Positions 40,401 to 49,482 of a stretch of DNA of 64,000 nt are shown piece by piece (the first letter of the stretch is position 1; each line of letters opens with the position of its first letter). The notes below the pieces were generated by a model, which made no database searches, was not told the DNA's origin, and saw nothing but the letters and a program-made list of their open reading frames with translations. Source of the DNA: Pseudonocardia oceani (GTDB taxonomy: Bacteria; Actinomycetota; Actinomycetes; Mycobacteriales; Pseudonocardiaceae); NCBI RefSeq assembly GCF_019263585.2, contig NZ_JADQDF010000001.1, forward strand, positions 5,772,501-5,836,500, written 5' to 3'. The position numbers were made by a program, and so were the translations under genes.

Positions 40401-41210
40401 ATGAAGTGCGCACCGTTCGACTACGTCCGCGCCGGCAGCGTGGAGGAGGTCGTGAAGGTCCTGGCCGACTCCGACGGTGACGGCAAGATCCTCGCCGGCG
40501 GGCAGAGCCTGGTCCCCGTCCTGGCCCTGCGGATGGCCCGGCCGTCGGTGCTCGTCGACGTCAACCGCATCCCGGGCCTCGGCGCGATCCGCCCGGTGGC
40601 CGGCGCGGTCGAGGTCGGTGCGCTGGCCCGGCACAGCGCGCTCGTCGCGCAGGCGCACCACCCGCTGCTGGCGGAGGCCGCGAGCTGGATCGGTCACACC
40701 GCGATCCGCTCCCGCGGTACGGCGGGCGGCAGCATCGCCCACGCCGACCCCTCGGCCGAGCTGCCCGTCGTCGCGGTCGGCACCGGGGCCACCGTCAGCG
40801 TGGCCGGCCCGCGAGGTGTCCGCACGTCCACGGCCGAGGAGCTGTTCGTCAGCGCCCTGGTCACCTCGCTCGGCGAGGACGAGATGATCACGAGCATTCG
40901 GTTTCCGCGGCCCGAGCGCTGGGGCTTCGCCGAGTTCGCGCGGCGCCACGGCGACTTCGCGCTGGTCATGGCGCTGGTCGCCGAGGTCGAGGGCGCCGTC
41001 CGCGTCACGATCGGAGGCGTCGGCGCCGTGCCCACCCGGGCTGCGGAGGCCGAGCAGGTGCTCGCTGCCGGCGGCACCGCCCGAGAGGCGGCGGCCGCCG
41101 CCTCCACCGGGATCGAGCCCACCGCCGACCTGCACGGCTCCGTGCCGTTCCGCCGCGCGATGGCCGCCGAGATGGTCCGGCGTGCGTGCGCCCGGGCCGG
41201 CATCGACTAG
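40401..41210 (+). CDS. Molybdenum hydroxylase FAD subunit (CoxM-like)
   Basis: 269 aa. FAD-binding signatures ILAGGQSLVPVLALRMARP and IRSRGTAGGSIAHADPSAEL are typical of the CODH medium subunit. It transfers electrons from the Fe-S subunit to an acceptor. ATG at 40401 follows GGGGAGATG. Confidence 0.94.
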   Translation: MKCAPFDYVRAGSVEEVVKVLADSDGDGKILAGGQSLVPVLALRMARPSVLVDVNRIPGLGAIRPVAGAVEVGALARHSALVAQAHHPLLAEAASWIGHTAIRSRGTAGGSIAHADPSAELPVVAVGTGATVSVAGPRGVRTSTAEELFVSALVTSLGEDEMITSIRFPRPERWGFAEFARRHGDFALVMALVAEVEGAVRVTIGGVGAVPTRAAEAEQVLAAGGTAREAAAAASTGIEPTADLHGSVPFRRAMAAEMVRRACARAGID

Positions 41211-41234
41211 ATCACCATCTCTCAGGGAGAGACC

Positions 41235-41726
41235 ATGGACGTCACCTTCAGCGTCAACGGCGAGCGCGTCAGCCTCGACGTCGAACCCCGGCGCACCCTT
41301 GCCGACACCCTGCGCGAGGACTGCGGCCTCACCGGCACCCACCTCGGGTGCGAGCACGGCGTCTGCGGCGCCTGCACCGTGCTCGTCGACGGGCAGCCCG
41401 TGCGCGCCTGCCTCATGTTCGGGGTGCAGGCCGACGGCTCGTCGGTCACCACCGTCGAGGGGCTCGAGGGCGAGGACGGCGAGCTGCACCCGCTGCAGGA
41501 GGCGTTCGTCGAGCACCACGGCCTGCAGTGCGGCTTCTGCACGCCGGGGATGCTCATGAGTGCCCTGCACCTGCTCGACACCGACCCCGGTGCCGGCCGG
41601 GAGACCATCCGCGAGGAGATGTCGGGCAACATCTGCCGCTGCACCGGCTACCAGGGGATCGTCGACGCCGTGGAGGCCGCGGGTGCGGCGCTGCGCGGGG
41701 ACGCGGACGGGTCGGTGTCGTCGTAG
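41235..41726 (+). CDS. Molybdenum hydroxylase [2Fe-2S] subunit (CoxS-like)
   Basis: 163 aa. The plant-type cluster CEHGVCGACTVLVDGQPVRAC is at about residues 39-59 and the second cluster GLQCGFCTPGM ... GNICRCTGYQG at about 96-137. Completes the L-M-S set, here ordered L, crotonase, M, S. Shine-Dalgarno AGGGAGA. It is the last gene of the + operon and ends 13 bases from the convergent operon. Confidence 0.95.
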   Translation: MDVTFSVNGERVSLDVEPRRTLADTLREDCGLTGTHLGCEHGVCGACTVLVDGQPVRACLMFGVQADGSSVTTVEGLEGEDGELHPLQEAFVEHHGLQCGFCTPGMLMSALHLLDTDPGAGRETIREEMSGNICRCTGYQGIVDAVEAAGAALRGDADGSVSS

Positions 41727-41739
41727 TCGGGCGGCCGGG

Positions 41740-42054
41740 TCAGCCGGTCGTGAGGTGGTGGCGCACGACCGCGACCACCGACGGCGGCGTGCTCTCGGTG
41801 CGGACGGTCGTGTCGCACACCGCCCCCCGGTCGGCGCGGCTGAGGAGCACCGACTCCGCGACGAGGACGGTGCCGGCCCCCCGCGGCAGTGCCACGACGT
41901 CGACGACGTGGCGGTGCACGGCGGCCCCGGCCAGCAGTCCCTGCGCAGCGGTCTCGGCGAGCACGAGGAGGTAGCCCGACCTCAGCCCGCCGTCGTCGTC
42001 GAGCATCACGCTGGTGACCGTCATCCGGGCCGGTGCCCGGTCCGCCTCGATCAC
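41740..42054 (-). CDS. Hotdog-fold thioesterase (PaaI-like), short
   Basis: 104 aa from a GTG four bases after the ligase stop. Segments YLLVLAETAAQGLLAGAAV, VDVVALPRGAGTVLVAE and CDTTVRTESTPPSVVAVVRH match the second half-domain of hotdog thioesterases with the usual strand pattern. It may release free acid from stalled aryl-CoA intermediates. The start is uncertain; an ATG occurs 10 codons later. Confidence 0.7.
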   Translation of the reverse strand: MIEADRAPARMTVTSVMLDDDGGLRSGYLLVLAETAAQGLLAGAAVHRHVVDVVALPRGAGTVLVAESVLLSRADRGAVCDTTVRTESTPPSVVAVVRHHLTTG

Positions 42055-42058
42055 GGCG

Positions 42059-43690
42059 CTACACCGCCGCCGGCTGGAGGATGTGGGCGTCGAGCCCCAG
42101 CTCGGCGACCGCGATCTCGCGCATGCGGAACTTCTGCACCTTGCCGCTCGCCGTCGCCGGGAAACGGTCCGTGAACCGCCACAGCGAGGGGATCTTCGAG
42201 CGGCTGATCCGCCCCACGCACCACGCAGCGAGGTCTTCGCCATGTGCCTGCGCCCCGTCCGTGAGCCGGACCCAGGCCATCACCTGCTCGCCGAGGCGCT
42301 CGTGCGGCACCCCGACGACGTGCGCGTCGGCCACGGCGGGATGGGTGCGGAGCAGCTCCTCGACCTCGCGCGGATGGATGTTCTCGCCCCCGCGGATGAT
42401 CACGTCCTTGAGCCGGCCGACGATGCTCACGCTGCCGTCGTCGCCCATGACGGCGAGGTCACCGGTGCGCATCCAGCCGGCGGGATCGATGGCGTCCCGG
42501 GTAGCCGTCGGGTCGTCCCAGTAACCCGGCATGACGCTGTAGCCGCGGGTGCACTGCTCGCCGGGCGTCCCGGTGGGCACGACCCGCCCCGACACCGGAT
42601 CGATGATCTTGACCTCGACGTGCGGGGTCGGCCGCCCGACGGTCGTGTCCCGCCGCGCCGCGGGGTCGTCGGGCAGGGTCTGGGTGGAGATGGGGGAGGT
42701 CTCGGTCATGCCGCAGACCGTGGACAGGTCGGGCACGTGCAGCTCGTTCCGGATCCGGGCCAGCAGGTCGGGGGCGCACGGCGCCCCGCCGATCAGGCCG
42801 GTGCGCAGGCTGTCGAGCCGGATGTCGCCGCGCCGCGGGTGCTCCAGCATCGCGAGGTACATCGTGGGCACGCCGTAGACCGCAGTACACCCCTCCTGCT
42901 GGATCGCCTCCAGCGTGCGCCCGGCGTCGAAGGTGCCGCCGGGCAGGACGAGTGCGGCGCCGTGGGTGCTGGTGCCCAGCGTGCCCAGCACCATCCCGAA
43001 GCAGTGGAACAGCGGAACCGGGACGCACACGCGATCGGTGGGGCCGAAACCGACGCCCGCGCCGACCAGGTGGCCGTTGTTGAGCAGGTTGTGGTGGGTG
43101 AGCGTCGCGCCCTTGGGGCGGCCGGTCGTGCCCGAGGTGTACTGGATCGCGACCGGGTCGTCGATGTCGACCTCCTGCTCGGCCGCGTCCACGGCGGCGG
43201 GGGAGCCGTCGAGGAGGTCGGCCCACCCACCCTCGAACGCGATCGCCTCGCGCAGGTCCGGGCAGTCGGCACGGAGCCGTGCGACCGTCGCGCCGCAGTC
43301 GGTGTCGCGGAACTGCGCGGCGTGCAGCAGCAGCGACGTGCCGGAGTGGGCGAGCGCGTAGCCGAGCTCGCCAGCCTCGTAGGTCGGGTTCAGCGCCACG
43401 AGGATCGCGCCGGCCCGGGCTGCGGCGAACTGCAGGACGACCCACTCGTACCGGTTGGCAGCCCAGACGCCGACCCGGTCACCCCGCCGGACTCCCCGGG
43501 CCAGCAGCGCGCCGGCGACCCGGCCGGTCTGCTCCCACAGCTCGTCGTAGGTCAGCCGCACGCACTGCGTGCGGTCGACGACCGCGGTGTGCCGGCCGAA
43601 CCGCTCCGCGGTGCGCCGCAGGTTCTGGCCGATGGTCTCGCCGAGCAGCGGCCGGTCGACGCTCCCGCAGGCGTAAGACGGCGCGGTCAC
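42059..43690 (-). CDS. AMP-forming acyl-CoA synthetase
   Basis: 543 aa. Motifs: QYTSGTTGRPKGATLTHHN, CGMTETSP, GWMRTGDLAVM, GRLKDVIIRGGENIHPREVE and ATASGKVQKF. It resembles medium-chain/aryl acyl-CoA ligases. GTG overlaps the DpgC-like stop (GTGA), so the two are translationally coupled. It probably supplies arylacetyl-CoA to the oxygenase. Confidence 0.93.
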   Translation of the reverse strand: MTAPSYACGSVDRPLLGETIGQNLRRTAERFGRHTAVVDRTQCVRLTYDELWEQTGRVAGALLARGVRRGDRVGVWAANRYEWVVLQFAAARAGAILVALNPTYEAGELGYALAHSGTSLLLHAAQFRDTDCGATVARLRADCPDLREAIAFEGGWADLLDGSPAAVDAAEQEVDIDDPVAIQYTSGTTGRPKGATLTHHNLLNNGHLVGAGVGFGPTDRVCVPVPLFHCFGMVLGTLGTSTHGAALVLPGGTFDAGRTLEAIQQEGCTAVYGVPTMYLAMLEHPRRGDIRLDSLRTGLIGGAPCAPDLLARIRNELHVPDLSTVCGMTETSPISTQTLPDDPAARRDTTVGRPTPHVEVKIIDPVSGRVVPTGTPGEQCTRGYSVMPGYWDDPTATRDAIDPAGWMRTGDLAVMGDDGSVSIVGRLKDVIIRGGENIHPREVEELLRTHPAVADAHVVGVPHERLGEQVMAWVRLTDGAQAHGEDLAAWCVGRISRSKIPSLWRFTDRFPATASGKVQKFRMREIAVAELGLDAHILQPAAV

Positions 43691-45036
43691 TTCACACCGC
43701 CGCGGCGCTTCGGGTCCCAGGCCTGCTCGAGGTTGCGGATGATCGCCGGGGAGTACATGCACCGCGCCTGCAGGATGGCGAGGTTCGCCATGTAGTGGCG
43801 GAAGGTCTCGAGGGGCTCGACGCCGATGCGCATCTCCGTGCGGTTGGCGTTGACACCGACCGGACCGGTGGCGGTCAGGGCGTCGACGGCGTTCGCGATC
43901 GCGGCCTGCATCCCGTCCTCGTCGACCACCAGGTCGTCGACGATCATGCGGCCCTCGGGGGAGTCGACGTAGATGTCGCGGTTGAAGAAGATGCCCTGTC
44001 GGGCGACGCGCTCGCCGACGAACCGGGGCAGGCGCATGTTGCCGCAGCCGGGGAGGAATCCCTCCCGGCGGGCAGGGAGGTTGACGTAGGCGCCGGACCG
44101 GGCGACCACCCGGTCCATGACGAGCAGGAACTGGCAGCCGCCGCCGATGGCGAAGGTGTCGACGGCGGCGATCCACGGCTTCTCGTGCCGCTCCTCGACG
44201 GCCGAGACCGCACCCGAGCCCAGCGAGTGCCCGCGGTACCACTTGGTGATCAGCCCGAGCTCGCGCTCGATGAAGAACTCGATGAGCGACACCTCGCCGT
44301 GGTAGAGCCGGGTGAGGTTGACGCCGGTGTCGAAGACCCGCCGGCCCGCGTACTTGGGGTGCTCGGAGACGGCGCCGCGCAGCACGCCGACCTCGATCCG
44401 GTCGTCGAGCAGGACCAGGTCGGTGGCGGTCTCCATGGCGGCCGTGGACTCGTCGTCCTCGGCGTTGAGGTACTTCTGGTGCTGGATCGTCAGGTGCCCG
44501 ACGTTCGCGCGGCGCTCCAGCAGGCAGCTGCCCAGGTCGACGCGGTCGGTCCGGCGGAACTCCTCCAGCAGGCCCAGCGCCTCGCGGCGCGGCTGCGCCA
44601 TGGCGTGCAGCAGGTGGTACCCGGTCCGGGCGTTGTCGAGCACCCGGGAGATCAGGATGCCCTGGTCGTACTCCCAGCCGTCCTTGTGCTTCTGCGGGTG
44701 GCGCCGCTCCTGCGCGATGCGCTCGCGCGACGGGACGAGACCTGGGACGAGGTCGGCGGCCGCGTAGGCCAGCTCGGCGACCCGCAGCATGCGCGTGCCG
44801 CCGTCGGTGAGGGCGTCGTACACCGCCTCGACGTGCCGGTCGAGGAAGCGCTCGCGGACGCCCCGGCCGCCGTCGAGGACCGCCTCGGCCCGCTCCTGCT
44901 GCTCCGCGGTGCGCTCGGCCTTCGGAGGCAGGGCAGCGAGCTGCTCGTCGAGGAGGGCGAAGTGCTCCGACGCCAGGGCCGCGTCCTTCTCGAAGTCGCC
45001 GGTGAGCTCGGTCGGGAGTGCCGGTGCGTGCGCCAT
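43687..45036 (-). CDS. DpgC-like cofactor-independent arylacetyl-CoA dioxygenase
   Basis: 449 aa, matching DpgC in length. Helical N-terminal 200 residues (FALLDEQLAALPPKAERTAE) precede a crotonase core with HQKYLNAEDDESTAAMETAT, VLRGAVSEHPKYAGRRVFDT, GVNLTRLYHGEVS and FAIGGGCQFLLVMDRVVA (oxyanion hole, near residue 300). DpgC of glycopeptide pathways oxidises 3,5-dihydroxyphenylacetyl-CoA with O2, without metal or cofactor, to the arylglyoxylate. No other dihydroxyphenylglycine biosynthesis gene (DpgA/B/D) is present, so a catabolic role is inferred. It follows the indolepyruvate oxidoreductase by one base. Confidence 0.87.
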   Translation of the reverse strand: MAHAPALPTELTGDFEKDAALASEHFALLDEQLAALPPKAERTAEQQERAEAVLDGGRGVRERFLDRHVEAVYDALTDGGTRMLRVAELAYAAADLVPGLVPSRERIAQERRHPQKHKDGWEYDQGILISRVLDNARTGYHLLHAMAQPRREALGLLEEFRRTDRVDLGSCLLERRANVGHLTIQHQKYLNAEDDESTAAMETATDLVLLDDRIEVGVLRGAVSEHPKYAGRRVFDTGVNLTRLYHGEVSLIEFFIERELGLITKWYRGHSLGSGAVSAVEERHEKPWIAAVDTFAIGGGCQFLLVMDRVVARSGAYVNLPARREGFLPGCGNMRLPRFVGERVARQGIFFNRDIYVDSPEGRMIVDDLVVDEDGMQAAIANAVDALTATGPVGVNANRTEMRIGVEPLETFRHYMANLAILQARCMYSPAIIRNLEQAWDPKRRGGVK

Positions 45037-45037
45037 G

Positions 45038-48000
45038 TCAGTCGTCCGTCTTCGTGAGGAGGGGCAGGGGCTTCGAGGGGCGGGGCGTCGGGGGCAGAGG
45101 CGTCAGGGGGAGTGACAGGGTGGTGGCGAGGCGGCCGCGCAGCACCTCCGCGCGGGCGACGGCCTCGGCGGCGGACCGCAGCTTGATGTCCTCGTAGCCG
45201 CGGATGTCATCGGGCAGCCGGGCCAGGTCCAGCACCGCGGCCCGGTTCTGCAGCCGCAGCTCGTCCATCGCGCCCAGGACGAGGTCGGTGTACCAGCCGA
45301 CGAGCCGGCGTTCCTCGACGCGCACGCGGTCGCGCCCGAACGGGTCGAACCGGGTGCCGCGCAGCCTCCGCATGCGGGTCAGGGCGGTGAAGGCGGGATC
45401 CATCCAGCGTGCGCGGACCGAGATCTTGTTCCGCATCCCGAGCGCCCGCAGCACCGGCGGGTGGAGGTTGTACCGGACGACCGGCGAGCCGGCGAACATC
45501 CCGGACGCCCGGTGCTCGCGGCTGGAGCGCAGGTGCAGCCGCGCCACCTCGTACTCGTCCTTGTAGGCCATGAGCTTGAACAGGTTGCGGACCACCTCGC
45601 GCGTGATCGACAGGGCGGCCGGGTCCCCGAGGCGGGCCCGCTCCCGGGCGGCGACGTCGAGGACGACGTCGAGGTAGCGGGCCGCGTAGTCGGCGTCCTG
45701 GTAGGAGATCAGCTCGCCGACCCGCACGGCCAGCAGCCGCCGGTCCTCCTCGGGCAGGTCCGCGACGCGGGCCATGGCCGTGTCGTACGCCGCGCGCTGC
45801 GCGGCCGGCAGGAGCCCGCGGGCGTGTGCGCGCTCGGCCTCGGCGTCGCGGGGCGGCGGGGAGAGCAGCGCCCGGATCCGGGCGGGGTCGGCCACGGCGA
45901 GGCGGCCGTGGCGGAAGGCCTGGCGGTTCTGCTCCGCGGCCGTCCCGTTGAGCGCGATAGCCTCCTCGATCGCCGCCGACGACAGCGGCAGCATCCCGGC
46001 CTGGTAGGCGGCGCCGAGCGCCACCGTGTTGGTGGCCATGTAGTCGCCGAAGACCGTCTCGGCGACGGCCCGGGCGTCCACGCACACGGCCTCGGCGCTG
46101 AACCGGGTGACGGCGTCGACCATGGGGTCGACCGGCGCGGCGAGGCGGCTGTTCCGGATCATCTCACCGCTGGGCAGCAGGCCGGTGTTGACGAGCGCGC
46201 GGGTCCGGTCGGGGGAGCAGCGGTCGAGGTTCGCAGGGTCGGTCGCGGCCATCGCGTCGACCGCCAGGTAGAGGTCGGCTCGGGCCGCGCCCACCTTGTT
46301 GGCGTCGACGCCGGTGCCGCGCGGGCTCAGGACCAGGCTGCTCAGGACCGCGCCCCACTTCTGGGCCGCGCCGGTCTGGTCGTAGCTCAGCGCCTCGGCG
46401 CCGTCGATCAGCGCGGCCCAGGCGAGCACCGAGTTGAGCGTCAGCACCCCCGTGCCGCCGACCCCGGGCACGAAGACGTGGAACGGCCGGTCCAGGGCCG
46501 GGCGCCGCGGCTCGGGGATCTCCGCCGCGTCCACCGGGACGTACTCCGGCCTGATCAGGCCCTCCGAAGCGGTGACCGTGAGGAAGGAGGGGCAGTCGCC
46601 CTTGAGGCACGAGTGGTCCTGGTTGCAGGAGGACTGGTGCACCGTCGTCTTGGGCCCGAACTCGGTGTCGTCCTTGTGCAGCGACATGCAGTTGGTGATC
46701 TCGCCGCAGTCGCCGCAGTCCTCGCACACGCCCTGGTCGACCACCACGAACGTCGACGCCTCCGGCGCCGTGCCGCGCTTGCGCTTGCGGCGCCGTTCGT
46801 TGGCGCACTCGCCGTCGTAGAGGAAGACCGTGACGCCGGCGGTCCGCTGCAGGTCGCGCAGGACCGTGCCGATCTCGTCCGCGCCGTGCACCGTCGCGAT
46901 CGCGGGGAGCTCCGCCCGGCGGTAGACGGCGGGGTCGTCGGCGACGATCGCGATCTTCGTGACGCCCTCCAGAGCGAGCAGGCCCGCCAGCGTCGGCACG
47001 TCCGCCTGCCCGATCGGCTCCTGCGCGCCGGTGTTCGCGACCGCGCCGTTGTAGAGGATGCGGTAGGTCATCGTCACGCCCGCGGCGACCGAGAACCGGA
47101 TGCCCAGGTAGCTGGAGTGGAACAGGCTGCCGTCGCCCTGGTTCTGGATGACGTGCTCCAGGTCGGTGAAGGGGCTCAGCCCGATCCAGGCGACGCCCTC
47201 GCCGCCCAGCGGGAACGTCGCATCGATCCGCCGCTCGGGCTGCTCGATGATCGAGGCGAAGATGTGGCAGCCCGGGGCGCCCCAGGCGACCTGGCCGTCG
47301 GGCACCACGGTCGACACGTTGTGCGGGCAGCCCGAGCAGTAGTTCGGCGACCGCTTGAGCATCGCGGTGTAGTCGCGCCCGCGGACCTGCTCGAGCTCGT
47401 CGGTGCGGCGGGTGACGGTGATCCGCTCCGGTATCCGGGCGCGCAGGATCGGCGCCAGGCCGGCGGCGACCGCGTCGGCGTCGAGGCTGCCGTACTCCGG
47501 GAAGCGGACGCGGCCCGCGGCGTCGCGCTTGCCGTGCACCCGCGGGTGGGCCGCGAGGTTGCACACCGCGGACCGGACCGCGTCCTCGAGGATCGGGCGC
47601 TTCTCCTCGATGACGACCACCTCGTCGAGGTCGCCGACCGCCTCGCTGACGAAGTCGGCGTCCAGCGGGTAGAGCGCACCGATCTTGATCAGCCGGATCC
47701 CGGCGCGGCGCAGGTCGTCGTCGTCGACACCCAGGTCGCGCAGCGCCTGGACGGTGTCGGCGTAGCTCTTGCCGGCGGTGAGCAGTCCGATGCGGTCGTC
47801 CCGTCCTCGGACCCGCACCTTGTCCAGCGCGTTCGCCCGGGCGTAGGCGACGGCCGCGGGGTGCCGCTCGGTGAAGACGTGCCGTTCGGTCTCGACGACC
47901 TTGCCGGGGAAGAACGCGTGGTCCTGCCACTTGCGGAACGGCCGGCCGTCGATCTCGAACTCGGGGACGACGATCCGGGGCTCGCCCCGGACGAGGTCGA

Positions 48001-48649
48001 GGGTCTGGCCGCCGTCGCAGAGCTGGGCGACGAGCTTCATCGCCACCCAGCACCCCGAGAACCGCGACATCGCGACCGCGTGCTGCGCGTAGGTGAGGAA
48101 CTCCGCCACCGACGACGGGTAGAGCACAGGGATCCCGGCGTGGGCGAAAGCGTACTCCTGCTCGAACGGCAGGGACGAGCTCTTCGCCTCGTGGTCCTCC
48201 CCGCTGAGCACGACGACCGCGCCGTGCGTGGTCGTGCCGCCGAAGTTGCCGTGGCGCAGCGAGTCGCCGGCCCGATCCAGCCCGGGGCCCTTGCCGTACC
48301 AGAACCCGGTCACCCCGTCGTAGCGGCTGTGCGGGTACCGCTCGAGCAGCTGCGTCCCCATCAGCGCCGACGCGGCGAGCTCCTCGTTCTGCCCCATCCG
48401 GTGGACAACGTCGTGTTCGGTGAGCAGGCCGCGGTTCTGCTGCAGCGCCAGGTCGTAGCCGCCGAGCGGGGACCCCGGGTAGCCGGTGATGAACGTGCCG
48501 GTGCGGAGCCCGGCGCGCCGGTCCCGCCGGACCTGGTCCAGCGGTGCCCGCACCAGCGCCTGGACCCCGGTCAGGAAGACGCGGCCGTCCTCCAGCTGGT
48601 AGCGGTCCTCCAGCGCCACCCGCGGCGGCCGCCCCACATCGATCGACAT
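45038..48649 (-). CDS. Fused indolepyruvate ferredoxin oxidoreductase
   Basis: 1203 aa, single-chain IOR as in aerobic bacteria. The order is: alpha pyrimidine domain (TGTFITGYPGSPLGGYDLAL), TPP domain with NYCSGCPHN and GAPGCHIFASII (about residues 435-465), a Cys-rich segment near 635-680 (CEDCGDCGEITNC, then SCNQDHSCLKGDC) for Fe-S, the gamma domain (GVGGTGVLTLNSVLAWA, about 733) and a long C-terminal domain. It oxidatively decarboxylates arylpyruvates to arylacetyl-CoA. Heads the - operon; a CRP-type site lies upstream. Confidence 0.93.
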   Translation of the reverse strand: MSIDVGRPPRVALEDRYQLEDGRVFLTGVQALVRAPLDQVRRDRRAGLRTGTFITGYPGSPLGGYDLALQQNRGLLTEHDVVHRMGQNEELAASALMGTQLLERYPHSRYDGVTGFWYGKGPGLDRAGDSLRHGNFGGTTTHGAVVVLSGEDHEAKSSSLPFEQEYAFAHAGIPVLYPSSVAEFLTYAQHAVAMSRFSGCWVAMKLVAQLCDGGQTLDLVRGEPRIVVPEFEIDGRPFRKWQDHAFFPGKVVETERHVFTERHPAAVAYARANALDKVRVRGRDDRIGLLTAGKSYADTVQALRDLGVDDDDLRRAGIRLIKIGALYPLDADFVSEAVGDLDEVVVIEEKRPILEDAVRSAVCNLAAHPRVHGKRDAAGRVRFPEYGSLDADAVAAGLAPILRARIPERITVTRRTDELEQVRGRDYTAMLKRSPNYCSGCPHNVSTVVPDGQVAWGAPGCHIFASIIEQPERRIDATFPLGGEGVAWIGLSPFTDLEHVIQNQGDGSLFHSSYLGIRFSVAAGVTMTYRILYNGAVANTGAQEPIGQADVPTLAGLLALEGVTKIAIVADDPAVYRRAELPAIATVHGADEIGTVLRDLQRTAGVTVFLYDGECANERRRKRKRGTAPEASTFVVVDQGVCEDCGDCGEITNCMSLHKDDTEFGPKTTVHQSSCNQDHSCLKGDCPSFLTVTASEGLIRPEYVPVDAAEIPEPRRPALDRPFHVFVPGVGGTGVLTLNSVLAWAALIDGAEALSYDQTGAAQKWGAVLSSLVLSPRGTGVDANKVGAARADLYLAVDAMAATDPANLDRCSPDRTRALVNTGLLPSGEMIRNSRLAAPVDPMVDAVTRFSAEAVCVDARAVAETVFGDYMATNTVALGAAYQAGMLPLSSAAIEEAIALNGTAAEQNRQAFRHGRLAVADPARIRALLSPPPRDAEAERAHARGLLPAAQRAAYDTAMARVADLPEEDRRLLAVRVGELISYQDADYAARYLDVVLDVAARERARLGDPAALSITREVVRNLFKLMAYKDEYEVARLHLRSSREHRASGMFAGSPVVRYNLHPPVLRALGMRNKISVRARWMDPAFTALTRMRRLRGTRFDPFGRDRVRVEERRLVGWYTDLVLGAMDELRLQNRAAVLDLARLPDDIRGYEDIKLRSAAEAVARAEVLRGRLATTLSLPLTPLPPTPRPSKPLPLLTKTDD

Positions 48650-48702
48650 GCGTCGCTCCCGGTCCTCGTCGTGCTGAGGACGTCAGCGTGGCGCGTGTTG
48701 GC

Positions 48703-48718
48703 CGTGATGTCGGTAACA
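48703..48718 (-). promoter_or_regulatory. CRP/FNR-type site upstream of the IOR operon
   Basis: On the - strand TGTTA-N6-TCACG resembles TGTGA-N6-TCACA. It lies 54-69 bases before the IOR start and 15 bases after the stop of a Crp-family gene, so direct control by that regulator is likely. It is embedded in a wider GTGTT ... AACAC inverted repeat (48695-48719). Confidence 0.5.
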
Positions 48719-48732
48719 CACGATACGGACGG

Positions 48733-49461
48733 TCAGGGCCGGTAGCCGCCGGCGACGGCGCGCAGCGCGTCCAGATCCGGAACGACGATCTCCCGCCCGT
48801 GCCTGCGCACCACGCCCTCCTCGAGCAGCCGCGCGAGCTCTCGGCTCATCGTCACGCGCGTGACACCGATCATCAGGGACAGCTCGTCGAGCGAGTACTG
48901 GACGCGCAGCCGGAGGCTGCCGTCCGGCTGCAGCACGCCGTAGGCCTCGACGAGGTGGTCGAGCACGAGTGCGACGCGCCCCCGGGCCGGGAGCCCGTCG
49001 GCGGCGATGTGCATGGCGAACAGGCGCGCCTTGCGGGAGATGCGGCGCGTCATCTCGACGAGGATCGCCGGCTGTGCCCGGGCGGCCTCGATCACCGCCT
49101 GCCTGCTGATCACCGACATCTCGCTGTCGGTGACGGCGACGCAGGAGGCGTACCGGGGGAGTCCGTCGAAGCAGGTCGACTCGCCGAGCCCGGCACCGGG
49201 CTCGGCGTAGGACAGGACCCGCTCGGACCCGTCGGCCCGCGTCAGGTAGATGCGCAACCGGCCACTGACGACCTGGTAGAAGAAGTCCGACACCGACCCC
49301 TGGCGGTAGACGAACTCCCCGGCGCGATAGCGGCGCACCTCGCCCAGCGCCGCGATCCGGTCCGCGATCGTCGGGTCCTCGGTGAGCAGGAACGGCGATG
49401 TGGTCGACACCTCCCGCCCGCGCCTTGCGGCCGCATCTCCTCGATCACTCACGGTGGTCAC
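48733..49461 (-). CDS. Crp/Fnr family transcriptional regulator
   Basis: 242 aa from GTG at 49461 (the frame stays open upstream without a better start). Cyclic-nucleotide-binding barrel: YRAGEFVYRQGSVSDFFYQV, VSGRLRIYL, GLGESTCFDG. The C-terminal winged helix is SLDELSLMIGVTRVTMSREL with ARLLEEGVVRRHGREIVV. No N-terminal Cys cluster, so not an Fe-S FNR. Encoded in line with the IOR operon, 83 bases upstream of it. Confidence 0.93.
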   Translation of the reverse strand: MTTVSDRGDAAARRGREVSTTSPFLLTEDPTIADRIAALGEVRRYRAGEFVYRQGSVSDFFYQVVSGRLRIYLTRADGSERVLSYAEPGAGLGESTCFDGLPRYASCVAVTDSEMSVISRQAVIEAARAQPAILVEMTRRISRKARLFAMHIAADGLPARGRVALVLDHLVEAYGVLQPDGSLRLRVQYSLDELSLMIGVTRVTMSRELARLLEEGVVRRHGREIVVPDLDALRAVAGGYRP

Positions 49462-49482
49462 GGGAGCCCCCTGCGCTGTGTT

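Noticed and set aside
37368..41726. CO dehydrogenase for carbon monoxide oxidation
   Set aside because: The active-site loop is PYRGVARPS and not the AYxCSFR type of true CO dehydrogenases.
43687..45036. A glycopeptide antibiotic (dihydroxyphenylglycine) cluster
   Set aside because: Only a DpgC-like gene is present; no DpgA-type ketosynthase, DpgB/D or NRPS gene is in the window.
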